Assembly: GCF_001468265.1 (NCBI RefSeq) | Contig: NZ_LNRZ01000010.1 | Coordinates: 62,001 to 126,000, forward strand | DNA from: Sphingopyxis sp. H050 | Lineage (GTDB): Bacteria > Pseudomonadota > Alphaproteobacteria > Sphingomonadales > Sphingomonadaceae | Length of the DNA: 64,000 nucleotides | Direction: 5' to 3' | Shown here: positions 47,558-55,967 of the stretch, piece after piece | How the letters are laid out: each line of letters opens with the position of its first letter | How positions within the stretch are numbered: the first letter of the stretch is position 1 | Program-made: the position numbers and the translations under genes | The notes under the pieces: model-generated | The model's database searches: none | What the model was told of the DNA's origin: nothing | What the model saw: only the letters and a program-made list of their open reading frames with translations

Positions 47558-49231
47558 ATGACCGAGCAGCTGACCATCGTCCTTTCGCAGATGACCCAGA
47601 CGGTCGGCGACCTTGCCGCCAACGCCGCCGCGATGCGCGCGGTGCGGGCGCGTCACGGGCAAGCCGACCTGATCCTCTATCCCGAGTTGCAGCTGATCGG
47701 CTATCCGCCCGAGGATCTGGTGCGCAAGCCCGCGCTCGCGGCGCAGGCCGCGACGCTGCTCGCCGAACTTGCCGCGGATACCGCCGACGGCGGTCCGGCG
47801 ATGCTCGTCGGATCGGTCGAATGGGAGGGCGATGCGCTCTACAATATCGTCGCGCTGCTCGACGGCGGCCGGATCGTCGCGACGCGGCGCAAGCATGAAC
47901 TGCCGAATTACGGCACCTTCGACGAAAAGCGCGTTTTCGTGCCCGGGCCGCTGCCCGACGTCGTCGAATGGCGCGGGGTCCGGCTGGGGCTGCCGATCTG
48001 CGAGGACGGCTGGCTGCCGACCGTTTGCCGGCATCTCGCAGGCCAAGGCGCCGAACTGCTGATCTCGGTCAACGGCAGTCCTTATGAGATCGACAAGGAC
48101 GAGCGGCGGCTGACGCAGGTGTTCGCGAGCCGCGTCGCCGAAACCGGGCTGCCGCTGATCTTCCTCAACCGCATCGGCGGGCAGGACGAGCTGGTGTTCG
48201 ACGGCTGTTCGTTCGTGCTGAACGGCGACGGGACGACCGCGCACCGGCTGACCGACTGGGAGCCCGAGGAGCGGGTGACGCGCTGGACCAAGGGCGCCCC
48301 AGATGGGGAGGGGGGCGGCTGGGCCTGCGATGCGGGCGCGATCACCGAATGGGAGGCGCGTCCCGCCGACATCTACAGCGCGATGATTCTCTCCTTGCGC
48401 GACTATGTCGAGCGCAACCGCTTTCCCGGCGTGGTGCTCGGCCTGTCGGGCGGGATCGATTCGGCGATTTGCGCCGCGATCGCCGCCGACGCCCTAGGCG
48501 CGGACAAGGTCTGGTGCGTGATGCTGCCGAGCCGCTTCACGAGCCAGGAAAGCCTCGACGATGCCGCGGGCTGCGCCGCGATGATCGGGTGCCGGCTCGA
48601 CACCATCCCGATCGTCCCGGCGGTCGAGGCGTTCGATCAGATGCTGGCGGGCAGCTTCGCCGACCGCGACGTCGACATCACCGAGGAGAATGTCCAGTCG
48701 CGCATCCGCGGCGTGACGCTGATGGCGCTCAGCAACAAATTCGGGCCGATGCTGCTGACGACGGGCAACAAGAGCGAGATGAGCGTCGGCTATGCCACCA
48801 TCTACGGCGACATGGCGGGCGGCTATAATCCGCTGAAGGACGCGTACAAGATGACGGTCTTCGCGCTTGCCGAGTGGCGCAACGCGAATGTGCCGCGCCT
48901 GTCGCGCAACCCGGTGACGCCGGTGATGCCCGCGAATATCGTCACCAAGCCGCCGAGCGCCGAGCTGCGCCCCGACCAGAAGGACGAGGACAGCCTGCCG
49001 CCCTATGCCGATCTCGACCGCATGCTGCATATGCTCGTCGAGGAGGAAGCGAGTGTCGACGATGTCGTCGCGCGCTATGGCTTCGATCGCGACGCGGTGG
49101 TGCGGATCGAGCGGCTGCTGATGCTCGCCGAGTACAAGCGCCGGCAGGCGCCGCCGGGGGTCAAGCTGTCGACGCGCAACTTCGGCCGCGACCGGCGCTA
49201 TCCGATCACGCACGGGTTCCGGACGGCCTGA
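47558..49231 (+). CDS. nadE: glutamine-dependent NAD+ synthetase
   Basis: A 557-residue two-domain enzyme. The N-terminal nitrilase-type glutaminase domain has the triad E43 (YPELQ), K112 (RRKHELPNYGTF) and C148 (LPICEDGW). The synthetase domain (about 270-557) has the PP-loop LGLSGGIDSA and LLTTGNKSEMSVGYATIYGD. It converts nicotinate adenine dinucleotide to NAD+ with glutamine as nitrogen donor. It lies ahead of gltX on the same strand (48-bp gap). Confidence 0.95.
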   Translation: MTEQLTIVLSQMTQTVGDLAANAAAMRAVRARHGQADLILYPELQLIGYPPEDLVRKPALAAQAATLLAELAADTADGGPAMLVGSVEWEGDALYNIVALLDGGRIVATRRKHELPNYGTFDEKRVFVPGPLPDVVEWRGVRLGLPICEDGWLPTVCRHLAGQGAELLISVNGSPYEIDKDERRLTQVFASRVAETGLPLIFLNRIGGQDELVFDGCSFVLNGDGTTAHRLTDWEPEERVTRWTKGAPDGEGGGWACDAGAITEWEARPADIYSAMILSLRDYVERNRFPGVVLGLSGGIDSAICAAIAADALGADKVWCVMLPSRFTSQESLDDAAGCAAMIGCRLDTIPIVPAVEAFDQMLAGSFADRDVDITEENVQSRIRGVTLMALSNKFGPMLLTTGNKSEMSVGYATIYGDMAGGYNPLKDAYKMTVFALAEWRNANVPRLSRNPVTPVMPANIVTKPPSAELRPDQKDEDSLPPYADLDRMLHMLVEEEASVDDVVARYGFDRDAVVRIERLLMLAEYKRRQAPPGVKLSTRNFGRDRRYPITHGFRTA

Positions 49232-49279
49232 CTCGCGCCGCCGACTCGCATCGTCAGCGAAACCGGCTATAGGCGCGCC

Positions 49280-50587
49280 ATGACCGTTACGACCCGCTTC
49301 GCTCCCTCGCCGACCGGCACTCTCCACGTCGGCAATGTCCGCACCGCGCTCCACAATTGGCTGTGGGCGCGCAAGCATGGCGGGCGCTTCCTGTTGCGCA
49401 TCGACGACACCGATCTCGAACGCTCGAAAGAGGAATATGTCGACGGCATTCGCGCCGACCTTGCGTGGTTGGGGCTCGATGTCGACGGCGAGGAGCGGCA
49501 GTCGGCGCGCTTTGCGCTGTACGAGGCCGAATTCGACAGGTTGAAAGCGTCGGCGCGCGTCTATGCCTGTTACGAGACGCCTGAAGAGCTCGACATTCGC
49601 CGCAAGGTGCTGCTCTCGCGTGGCCTGCCGCCGGTGTACGAGCGCAAGCCCGCCGACGCGCCGGTCCCTGCGGGAGTCGCGCCGCACTGGCGGTTCAAGC
49701 TCGACCATGACGCGCCGATCGAGTGGGCCGATATGGTTCGCGGTCTTCAGCATTTTGAACCGAAAAACATGTCTGACCCGGTCGTGCGCCGGGCCGACGG
49801 CAGCTGGCTCTATCTGCTGCCGAGCGTCATCGACGATATCGCTATGGGCATCACCCATGTCGTGCGCGGCGAGGATCATGTGTCGAACACCGCGGCGCAG
49901 ATCCAGATGTTCGAGGCGCTTGGCGCAAAGCCGCCCGCCTTTGCGCATGAGGCGCTGCTCGTCGGGACCGAGGGCAAGCTGTCGAAGCGGCTGGGCTCGC
50001 TCGGCATGGCGAGCCTGCGCGAGGACGGGATCGAGCCGATCGCGCTCGTCGCGCTGCTCGCGCGATTGGGGACGAGCGACCCGGTCGAGCCGGTGACGTC
50101 GGCGGCGCCGCTGATCGAGAGCATCGACTTCGCGCGCTTCGGCCGGGCGCCGGCGCGCTTCGACGAGGGCGAACTGGCGCTGCTCAACCAGAAGATCCTG
50201 CACCACACCGACTATGCCGCGGTCGCGCCGCGCCTGCCGATCGCGATCGACGAAGCGCGCTGGAACGCCATCCGCCCGAATCTGATGACGGTTGCCGAGG
50301 CGGCCGATTGGGCGGCGGTGTTCGATGGACCGTTCGATCCGCCAGCGGCCGCCGACGAGGACCGGCCGATGCTGGCCGCGGCCGCCGCCGCTGCCCCCGG
50401 CATCGACTGGAGCGCCGACCCCTGGCACGCGCTGACCGATGCGGTGAAGGAAGCGACAGGGGCCAAGGGCCGCGCGCTTTTCCTGCCGCTGCGCCGCGCG
50501 CTGACGGGACGCGATCATGGTCCCGACATGGGCGAATTGCTGCCGCTCATCGCCAAGGATCAGGTAGTCCTGCGGCTGTCGGCTTAG
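49280..50587 (+). CDS. gltX: glutamyl-tRNA synthetase (short, GluRS2-like)
   Basis: A 435-residue class I synthetase. The HIGH-type motif is HVGN (residues 16-19), the ATP-lid motif is KLSKR (233-237), and a GEDHVSNTAAQ block follows the catalytic domain. It is shorter than the usual 470 or more residues. Many alphaproteobacteria carry two gltX genes, one of which can mischarge tRNA-Gln for GatCAB repair; which role this one has cannot be told here. Confidence 0.92.
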   Translation: MTVTTRFAPSPTGTLHVGNVRTALHNWLWARKHGGRFLLRIDDTDLERSKEEYVDGIRADLAWLGLDVDGEERQSARFALYEAEFDRLKASARVYACYETPEELDIRRKVLLSRGLPPVYERKPADAPVPAGVAPHWRFKLDHDAPIEWADMVRGLQHFEPKNMSDPVVRRADGSWLYLLPSVIDDIAMGITHVVRGEDHVSNTAAQIQMFEALGAKPPAFAHEALLVGTEGKLSKRLGSLGMASLREDGIEPIALVALLARLGTSDPVEPVTSAAPLIESIDFARFGRAPARFDEGELALLNQKILHHTDYAAVAPRLPIAIDEARWNAIRPNLMTVAEAADWAAVFDGPFDPPAAADEDRPMLAAAAAAAPGIDWSADPWHALTDAVKEATGAKGRALFLPLRRALTGRDHGPDMGELLPLIAKDQVVLRLSA

Positions 50588-50635
50588 GCGCCTCTTCCTC
50601 CTCATCGCGCCCGACGTCCTTGCCGACCTTCCCAC

Positions 50636-50667
50636 TTGACATTGTCGGTAATGTTATACTATTACAT
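50636..50667 (+). promoter_or_regulatory. tonB promoter overlapped by a Zur-box-like palindrome
   Basis: TTGACA (50636-50641) is followed by the near-palindrome AATGTTATACTATTACAT (50650-50667), centred at 50659, with 8 of 9 half-site pairs inside 50651-50667 matching. It is close to the gammaproteobacterial Zur consensus AATGTTATAnTATAACATT. The -10 could be TACTAT (15-bp spacer) or TATTAC (18 bp), both inside the palindrome, so a bound repressor would block transcription. A TonB-linked Fur-family site is the inference. Confidence 0.5.
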
Positions 50668-50733
50668 GATCAGACTTGGCTGATAGCAGCGGTTGAGCGC
50701 GGGGCCGGGTCGTTCGAGGCAAGGAGAGAGGCC

Positions 50734-51468
50734 ATGACCCTGATTCCGTTGATGTCCGCCATCATCGCGGCACCCGAAGCGATGACTGCGCCCGAAGGCG
50801 CGCCGGCGCTGCGGCGTGAGAGCTACAACCCGGGCGCGGGGCACCGCCCGCTGGCGGCGACGTTGGCGATCGGCCTGCCGGTCGCGCTCGCGATTGCGGT
50901 CGCGCTGTCGCCGATGATTGCCGAGATTGCCCCCAAGTCGACGCCGATCATCGGGACACTGATCGAGATCGAGAAGCTCGACCCCCCGCCACCCGATCCG
51001 CAGCCGACCCAAAGGCAGGCGACGCCGAACCCGACCTCGCCGACCGAGGTCTTCGACCCGGTCGTTCCGACCCCGCCGCTCAGTGACAACAGCACCGACG
51101 TCGGTCCCAAGATATTCGACCCCGTCATCCCCACCGGCGACGTCTATGTTGCGCCCGTCGATCCGCCGAAGCCGGCACCCTTCGTGCTCGCCAAGCTCGA
51201 TGCGCGATATGCCGGCAGTTTCCAGCCCGACTATCCGGCGCGCGAACAGCGCGAAGGCGTCGAAGGCGTCGCGAGGGTGCGCGTGCTGATCGGCGCCGAT
51301 GGCCGCGTGAAGGCGGTCGAACTGGTCAGCACCGACAGCCCGGGCTTTTTCGAGGAGACGAAGCGCCGTGCCCTTGCCAAATGGCGCTTCAAGCCCGCAA
51401 CGCGCGGCGGGGTGGCCGAAGAAAGCTGGCAGACGATGACCGTCCGCTTCGAGATCAAGAACGCCTGA
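50734..51468 (+). CDS. tonB: TonB family energy-transducing protein
   Basis: A 244-residue protein. One membrane segment (about 42-66, AIGLPVALAIAVALS) is preceded by a short cytoplasmic stretch. A proline-rich periplasmic region follows (about 82-145, DPPPPDPQPTQ). The TonB_C domain (about 160-244) has YPAREQREGVEGVARVRVLI and KWRFKPATRGG. With ExbB and ExbD it powers outer-membrane receptors. exbB/exbD are not adjacent. AAGGAGAGAGGCC precedes the ATG. It may be metal-regulated through the upstream palindrome. Confidence 0.9.
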   Translation: MTLIPLMSAIIAAPEAMTAPEGAPALRRESYNPGAGHRPLAATLAIGLPVALAIAVALSPMIAEIAPKSTPIIGTLIEIEKLDPPPPDPQPTQRQATPNPTSPTEVFDPVVPTPPLSDNSTDVGPKIFDPVIPTGDVYVAPVDPPKPAPFVLAKLDARYAGSFQPDYPAREQREGVEGVARVRVLIGADGRVKAVELVSTDSPGFFEETKRRALAKWRFKPATRGGVAEESWQTMTVRFEIKNA

Positions 51469-51489
51469 ACGGGCTGACCGCACCCCTCC

Positions 51490-51525
51490 CGGGCGGGCGG
51501 TTTCGTGCCGCCCGCCCGCGCCTTT
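51490..51525 (+). terminator. intrinsic terminator of tonB
   Basis: An 11-bp G/C stem (51490-51500 with 51508-51518, 7-nt loop) is followed by CGCCTTTT. Confidence 0.75.
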
Positions 51526-51528
51526 TGC

Positions 51529-51557
51529 TTGACAGCGTCGCCGAATCCCGCCAATGG
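51529..51557 (+). promoter_or_regulatory. candidate promoter of rpmG
   Basis: TTGACA (51529-51534), 17 bp, CAATGG (51552-51557). The -35 is perfect and the -10 weak. It lies between the tonB terminator and rpmG (217-bp gap). Confidence 0.4.
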
Positions 51558-51685
51558 CGCGCGGATAAATGGGGGCGGCGCCCGGTGCGCGGCCCTCTTG
51601 TTTTTCAAACCAACCGTCGGGGCCATAGTCCCGCCGCATCGGCCGGACCTCCGGCGGATGTGCAGATTTTTCGAGGAACAGGGCC

Positions 51686-51853
51686 ATGGCCAAGCCGACG
51701 ACCGTCAAGATCAAGCTGGTGAGCACCGCCGACACGGGCTTTTTCTACGTCACCAAGAAGAACCCGCGCACGATGACCGAAAAGATGTCGGTGCGGAAGT
51801 ACGACCCGCGCGTGCGCAAGCATGTCGAGTTCAAGGAATCGAAGATCAAGTGA
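51686..51853 (+). CDS. rpmG: 50S ribosomal protein L33
   Basis: A 55-residue protein, below common ORF cut-offs. [21 protein letters not shown] and [26 protein letters not shown] ending match L33. It has no cysteines, so it is the zinc-independent form. GAGGAACAGGGCC precedes the ATG. Confidence 0.95.
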   Translation: MAKPTTVKIKLVSTADTGFFYVTKKNPRTMTEKMSVRKYDPRVRKHVEFKESKIK

Positions 51854-51921
51854 CGCATCGATCCGTTCGGCAAGGCTGAACGGACCGGCGATGCGCCATC
51901 CCCGCGAAGGCGGGGCTCCAG

Positions 51922-51948
51922 AAGGGCGGCCGAGCGCCGCCCTTTTTC
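51922..51948 (+). terminator. intrinsic terminator of rpmG
   Basis: AGGGCGGC (51923-51930) pairs with GCCGCCCT (51936-51943), 5-nt loop, followed by TTTTCGT. Two smaller hairpins (GTTC...GAAC and the CCCCGC...GCGGGG repeat) lie between it and rpmG. Confidence 0.8.
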
Positions 51949-51992
51949 GTGCGCTTTTGGGGCGTCCGTATGGGGGTGGGGAGCTGCCAAAG

Positions 51993-52130
51993 AATCCTCC
52001 CTGTCGCGCAGCGATGGGGAGGGGGACCGCGCCCGAAGGGCGTGGTGGAGGGGCCGCGACGTTGCGCCATTGGCCCCTCCGTCAGCGCTTCGCGCTGCCA
52101 CCTCCCCATGCCTGCGGCACAGGGAGGATT
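51993..52130. repeat. 138-bp palindromic element, copy 1 (CCTCCC family)
   Basis: The ends AATCCTCCCTG (51993-52003) and CAGGGAGGATT (52120-52130) are exact reverse complements, and the arms stay complementary inward through GGGGAGG/CCTCCCC, then a central GGAGGGGCC...GGCCCCTCC. It is non-coding and lies in the 396-bp gap between rpmG and the small-protein gene. A second, inverted copy is at about 59122-59260. The rest of the gap (52131-52249) shows no gene. Confidence 0.7.
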
Positions 52131-52249
52131 GACCTCGGCTTCCGGCCTTTTCGGTCGCTTCTGGCCATCGAGCCTGGAGCGCTGCGGCGGGATTATCGAA
52201 GGCTTTACGCTCTTCCATCCATGATAGCGGTCCGAATCGGAGCGTCGTC

Positions 52250-52495
52250 ATGAGCCTCGAAGATTTCTCGCGCGAAGTGATGGGCAAGCCGCCCAAGAAC
52301 CGCGGCCTCATCGACCGCGCCATCTACACCGACGAGGACGGCTGCAGCTACGACCGGCAGGTTGTGACGAGCCGCATTCCGCTCGGCGTCGGCTTTGCCT
52401 TTTTTGCAGGGTTGCTGCTCGTCGGCTGGGCCAGCAATGACCCGGCGTGGACGGAGATGGTAGGCCAGACAAAGGCGTTTCTGAGCCTCTTCTGA
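52250..52495 (+). CDS. small hypothetical protein with one membrane segment
   Basis: An 81-residue protein with a soluble N-terminal part (MSLEDFSREVMGKPPKNRG, then an acidic DEDG stretch), one membrane helix (about 45-62, GVGFAFFAGLLLVGW) and a short C-terminal tail. I do not recognise a family. Single gene; convergent with divK. It may be conserved within sphingomonads, but that needs a search. Confidence 0.55.
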   Translation: MSLEDFSREVMGKPPKNRGLIDRAIYTDEDGCSYDRQVVTSRIPLGVGFAFFAGLLLVGWASNDPAWTEMVGQTKAFLSLF

Positions 52496-52506
52496 CGGCC
52501 GACAGG

Positions 52507-52869
52507 TCAGGCGAAGGCGCCGACGCTCTCGATGAACTTGATCACCGAAATCGGTTTCGAGACATAGGCTTCGGCCCCGGCAGCGCGGATCTGTTCCTCG
52601 TCGCCCTTTCCCGCATAGGCGGTGACTGCCATGATCGGCACCGCGCGCAGTCCGGCGTCGGCCTTCATCTGGCCGATCAGCTCGAGCCCGCTGACGTGCG
52701 GCAGCTGGATGTCCATGATGATGAGGTCGGGCGACACTTCGCGCGCCTTTGCCAGCGCATCGCGCCCGTCGCGCACCGGGTGCGCGCTATAGCCATGCGC
52801 GTTGAGCAGGTCGCAGAACAGGCGGAGGTTCAGCTCATTATCCTCGACGACCAGGATGGTCTTGCCCAT
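52507..52869 (-). CDS. divK: single-domain response regulator DivK
   Basis: A 120-residue receiver domain with no output domain. D10 in VVEDNELN, the phospho-acceptor D53 in IIMDIQLPHVSG, T in AVTAYA and K in YVSKPIS are all present. The sequence LVVEDNELNLRLFCDLLNAHGY matches DivK, which relays between PleC and DivJ and controls CtrA in the alphaproteobacterial cell cycle. The in-frame ATG at 52887 is a possible longer start. A 12-bp gap separates it from the convergent small gene. Confidence 0.88.
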   Translation of the reverse strand: MGKTILVVEDNELNLRLFCDLLNAHGYSAHPVRDGRDALAKAREVSPDLIIMDIQLPHVSGLELIGQMKADAGLRAVPIMAVTAYAGKGDEEQIRAAGAEAYVSKPISVIKFIESVGAFA

Positions 52870-52958
52870 GTTATCTATGTTCCCCACCTTGCATGCGCGG
52901 TCCGTTTAGGCGAATCGGCCGCACGACTCAATTGCCTCGCGCCGAAGGGAAATTCCGC

Positions 52959-53231
52959 TTGCACGAAGACGATGCCGCGCTCGCGCTCCATGCGCTCGGC
53001 TGGATCCTCAGCGACGAGCCGCGCGCCGAGCGCCTGCTCGGCATGACCGGGCTCGATCCGGACGCCCTGCGCGCCTCGCTCGGCGAACGCGCGACGCTTG
53101 CCGCGATCCTTTCGTTTCTCACCGCCTATGAGGCCGACTTGGTGGCGTGCGCCGAGGCGCTCGACGTCAAGCCCGAAGCGATCGCCGCCGCCGCGGCGCG
53201 CCTCGACGGACAGCAGAGGATGGACGCATGA
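52959..53231 (+). CDS. DUF3572 family protein
   Basis: A 90-residue helical protein: ALALHALGWILSDEPRAERLLGMTGLDPDALRASL and FLTAYEADLVACAEAL match DUF3572, an alphaproteobacterial family of unknown function. I chose the TTG at 52959 because AAGGGA sits 8 nt before it and the family length is then normal; an ATG at 52893 would add 22 unusual residues. Its stop overlaps the HAD gene in ATGA. Confidence 0.72.
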   Translation: MHEDDAALALHALGWILSDEPRAERLLGMTGLDPDALRASLGERATLAAILSFLTAYEADLVACAEALDVKPEAIAAAAARLDGQQRMDA

Positions 53232-53881
53232 TCCGCCCCCCTTCTCGCCCCTTGGTCATCACCGATTGCGACGAGGTGCTGATGCACATGGTCGTCCCCT
53301 TCGCGCAGTGGGTCGACGAGGCGCATGGCGTGCTGTTCCGCATGGAGGATGCGAGCTTTGCCGGGGCGCTGAAGCGCAAGGAATGCGGGACGCCTTTGGA
53401 GGCGGCCGAGGTCTGGCCCTTGCTCGACGGCTTCTTTCGCACCGAGATGGGGCGGCAGACGGAGATTCCGGGCGCGATGGCGGCGATGGCGGCGATCGGC
53501 GATGTCGCCGACATCGTCGTCCTGACCAACGTCGGGCCCGATCATCAGGCGGCGCGCGCCGAGCAGCTGGCGGCGATCGGCCTCACCGCGCCGGTGATCG
53601 GCAGCCGCGGCGGCAAGGGCGAACCGGTGCGCGCGCTGATCGAAGAGCGCCGGCCGAGCGTCACGGTCTTCATCGACGATCTGCCGGGCCATCATCATTC
53701 GGTCGCGATCGAGGCGCCCGAGGTCTGGCGGCTGCATTTCGTCGGCGAACCCGCAATCGCCGACAAGGTGCGCCCGGCGAAACATGCGCATGCGCGAATC
53801 GACGATTGGAACGAGGCCCGCGACTGGATATTGGCGCGGCTCACCGAAAATATCCCGGCGCCTGCCGCCGAACTCGCATAA
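53228..53881 (+). CDS. HAD-like hydrolase
   Basis: A 217-residue protein. Motif I is ITDCDEVLM (D13, D15), motif II LTNVGP, and motif IV FIDDLPGHH. The fold is that of HAD phosphatases; no substrate can be assigned. It is coupled to DUF3572 by a 4-bp overlap and followed 10 bp later by a RidA-family gene, suggesting one transcript. Confidence 0.75.
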   Translation: MIRPPSRPLVITDCDEVLMHMVVPFAQWVDEAHGVLFRMEDASFAGALKRKECGTPLEAAEVWPLLDGFFRTEMGRQTEIPGAMAAMAAIGDVADIVVLTNVGPDHQAARAEQLAAIGLTAPVIGSRGGKGEPVRALIEERRPSVTVFIDDLPGHHHSVAIEAPEVWRLHFVGEPAIADKVRPAKHAHARIDDWNEARDWILARLTENIPAPAAELA

Positions 53882-53891
53882 AGGAACGATC

Positions 53892-54359
53892 ATGTCCGAC
53901 ATCGCCGCCAAGCTCGCCGAACTCGGTCTCGAACTGCCCAAGCCCGCCGCGCCGGTCGCCGCCTATGTGCCGGCCGTCGAGCATGGCGGGTTGCTCTATA
54001 TCAGCGGCCAGCTGCCGTTCCGCGACGGGCAGGTGGTCACCGGCCGGCTTGGCGACGATACCGATGTCGCGAGCGGCTATGATGCGGCGCGCCGCTGCGC
54101 GCTGATGCTCGTGGCGCAGATTGGACAGGCGCTGGACGGCGACTGGTCGCGCGTCGAGCGTGTTGTCAAGCTTGGCGTCTTCGTCAACAGCGCGCCCAGC
54201 TTCACCGACCAGGCCAAGGTCGCCAACGGCGCGTCGGAGCTGTTCGAATCGCTGTTCGGCGAAGCGGGCCGCCATGCGCGCGCTGCGGTCGGCGTCGCCG
54301 TGCTGCCGCTCGGTGCGTCGGTGGAGGCCGACGCGATCGTCGCGGTGAAGGCCGCCTAG
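53892..54359 (+). CDS. RidA/YjgF family protein
   Basis: A 155-residue protein of the RidA superfamily, YjgF/TdcF fold: HGGLLYISGQLPFRDGQVV, VERVVKLGVFVNSAPSFTDQ and ARAAVGVAVLPLGASVEADAI. The classical RidA removes reactive enamines. This longer, LPF-containing subgroup (YjgH/Rid-like) is less well understood. AAGGAACGATC precedes the ATG. Confidence 0.85.
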   Translation: MSDIAAKLAELGLELPKPAAPVAAYVPAVEHGGLLYISGQLPFRDGQVVTGRLGDDTDVASGYDAARRCALMLVAQIGQALDGDWSRVERVVKLGVFVNSAPSFTDQAKVANGASELFESLFGEAGRHARAAVGVAVLPLGASVEADAIVAVKAA

Positions 54360-54366
54360 GACCATC

Positions 54367-55515
54367 GTGGCCGAAGCCGACCCGCCCCAACGCACCCTAT
54401 CGCTCGGCACCGGCGTTGCCGCGATCGAGGCGGCGGCGTGGGATGCGCTTGCGGGAGACGGCAACCCTTTCGTCAGCCATGATTTTCTGGCGCTGCTAGA
54501 GGAATCGGGGAGCGTTGGGCCGGGCACGGGCTGGCAGCCCGCGCCGATATTGGTCGAGGATGCGTCGGGCGCGCTGATTGCTGCCGCGCCGGCCTATCTC
54601 AAGTCGCACAGCCAGGGCGAATATGTCTTCGACCATGCGTGGGCCGACGCCTGGGCGCGCGCAGGCGGCGATTATTATCCGAAGCTGCAGATCGCGGCGC
54701 CCTTCACCCCGGTGCCGGGTCCGCGGTTGCTCGCGCAGGATGACGAGGCGGCGCTGCTGCTGATCCGCGGCGCCGAGGCGGTGGTGCGGCAGAATGGGCT
54801 GTCGTCGGCGCATGCCACGTTCGTGGCGCCCGAACAGATGCCGGTGTTCGAGCAGGCCGGCTGGCTCGTTCGCCGCGACATCCAGTTTCATTTCGCGAAT
54901 GCCGGTTACGCCGGCTTCGACGATTTCCTCGCTACGCTGACCTCGGCGAAGCGCAAGCAGCTGCGCAAGGAGCGGGCGCGCGCGGTCGAAGGATTGCGGA
55001 TCGAGGAACTGACCGGCGACGCGCTCAAGGCCGAGCATTGGGACGCGATGTGGGCCTTTTATCAGGACACCGGCGCGCGCAAATGGGGGCATCCGTACCT
55101 GACGCGGGCAGCCTTCGACCTGATGGGCGCGCGCATGGCCGACCGGATCATCCTGCTGATCGCCTATGACGGCGCGGCGCCGGTCGCGGGCGCGATGCAT
55201 CTGATCGGCGCCGACACGCTTTACGGCCGCTATTGGGGCTGCCTTCGCGAGGTCCCTTATCTGCATTTCGAGCTATGCTATTACCGCGCGATCGACATCG
55301 CGATCGCGCGCGGCCTCCGCCGCGTCGAGGCCGGGGCGCAGGGCGGGCACAAGCTGGCCCGCGGTTACGGCCCCGTCGCGACCTGGTCGGCGCATTTCAT
55401 CGCCGATCCGGGCTTTCGCCGGGCGGTCGCGGATTACCTTGAGCAGGAACGCCGCGCCGAGGAAGTCGAGATGGAATGGCTCGAAGGGCATATGCCCTTC
55501 AGGCGGAAGGATTAG
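54367..55515 (+). CDS. FemAB-like GNAT family protein (peptidogalycan biosynthesis type)
   Basis: A 382-residue protein of the PF04339-like family (FemAB-like, GNAT fold). DHAWADAWARAGGDYYPKLQIAAPFTPVPGPRLL and GRYWGCLREVPYLHFELCYYRAIDIAI are its conserved blocks. The start is GTG at 54367, 7 bp after the RidA gene. Function is not established; family members are linked to cell-envelope modification by similarity to FemX. The end overlaps the Sel1-like gene by 4 bp (convergent). Confidence 0.8.
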   Translation: MAEADPPQRTLSLGTGVAAIEAAAWDALAGDGNPFVSHDFLALLEESGSVGPGTGWQPAPILVEDASGALIAAAPAYLKSHSQGEYVFDHAWADAWARAGGDYYPKLQIAAPFTPVPGPRLLAQDDEAALLLIRGAEAVVRQNGLSSAHATFVAPEQMPVFEQAGWLVRRDIQFHFANAGYAGFDDFLATLTSAKRKQLRKERARAVEGLRIEELTGDALKAEHWDAMWAFYQDTGARKWGHPYLTRAAFDLMGARMADRIILLIAYDGAAPVAGAMHLIGADTLYGRYWGCLREVPYLHFELCYYRAIDIAIARGLRRVEAGAQGGHKLARGYGPVATWSAHFIADPGFRRAVADYLEQERRAEEVEMEWLEGHMPFRRKD

Positions 55516-55826
55516 GCGGCAAAGCGGCGGGTGGCCGGACGGCGCGCCGTCTCGTCGAGCCAGGCGCGCGCCTGACGCTGCGCTTCGGCGATTTCGTCGC
55601 GGGTCATTTCGTCGGACAGGTCGGCGCGGCATTGCTGGCCTTCCTTGTTGCCGCCGAGCGCCGCGAGATTGAACCATTTATGCGCCTGGATCAGATCGAC
55701 ATCGACGCCGCCGGTTCCGGTTGAAAAGGCGATGCCCAGATCGAAATAGGCATTCGCGTCGCCGCGCGCCGCCTCGAGCAGACGGCTTTCGATCAGGTAC
55801 TGGGCAGACTTCAGACTGTTAGCCAT
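55512..55826 (-). CDS. Sel1-repeat-like small protein
   Basis: A 104-residue protein with one clear Sel1-type helix-turn-helix repeat: GDANAYFDLGIAFSTGTGGVDVDLIQAHKWFNLAALGGN-like, a recognisable pattern AYF-LG...A-KWF-LAA--G. These repeats mediate protein contacts. The ATG at 55826 is preceded by GGAGCCAAAGGGGG; 55847 is an alternative. Function unknown. A gap of 141 bp follows to panC. Confidence 0.75.
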   Translation of the reverse strand: MANSLKSAQYLIESRLLEAARGDANAYFDLGIAFSTGTGGVDVDLIQAHKWFNLAALGGNKEGQQCRADLSDEMTRDEIAEAQRQARAWLDETARRPATRRFAA

Positions 55827-55967
55827 GATAACCCCCTTTGGCTCCACCCCACATGGAAACCTCGGGGTCCAAATTTGCGGCTTATGGTCAACAAAGCGTT
55901 AACGGCGCGGCGAGTTTTTTGTGGATATAGGGGAAAGGCCGCAGAAATGCGTCGATTTCGCCGTTAA

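Noticed and set aside
51948-52249. Possible small gene in the gap after rpmG
   Set aside because: The open frames are created by the 138-bp palindromic element and have no start signal.
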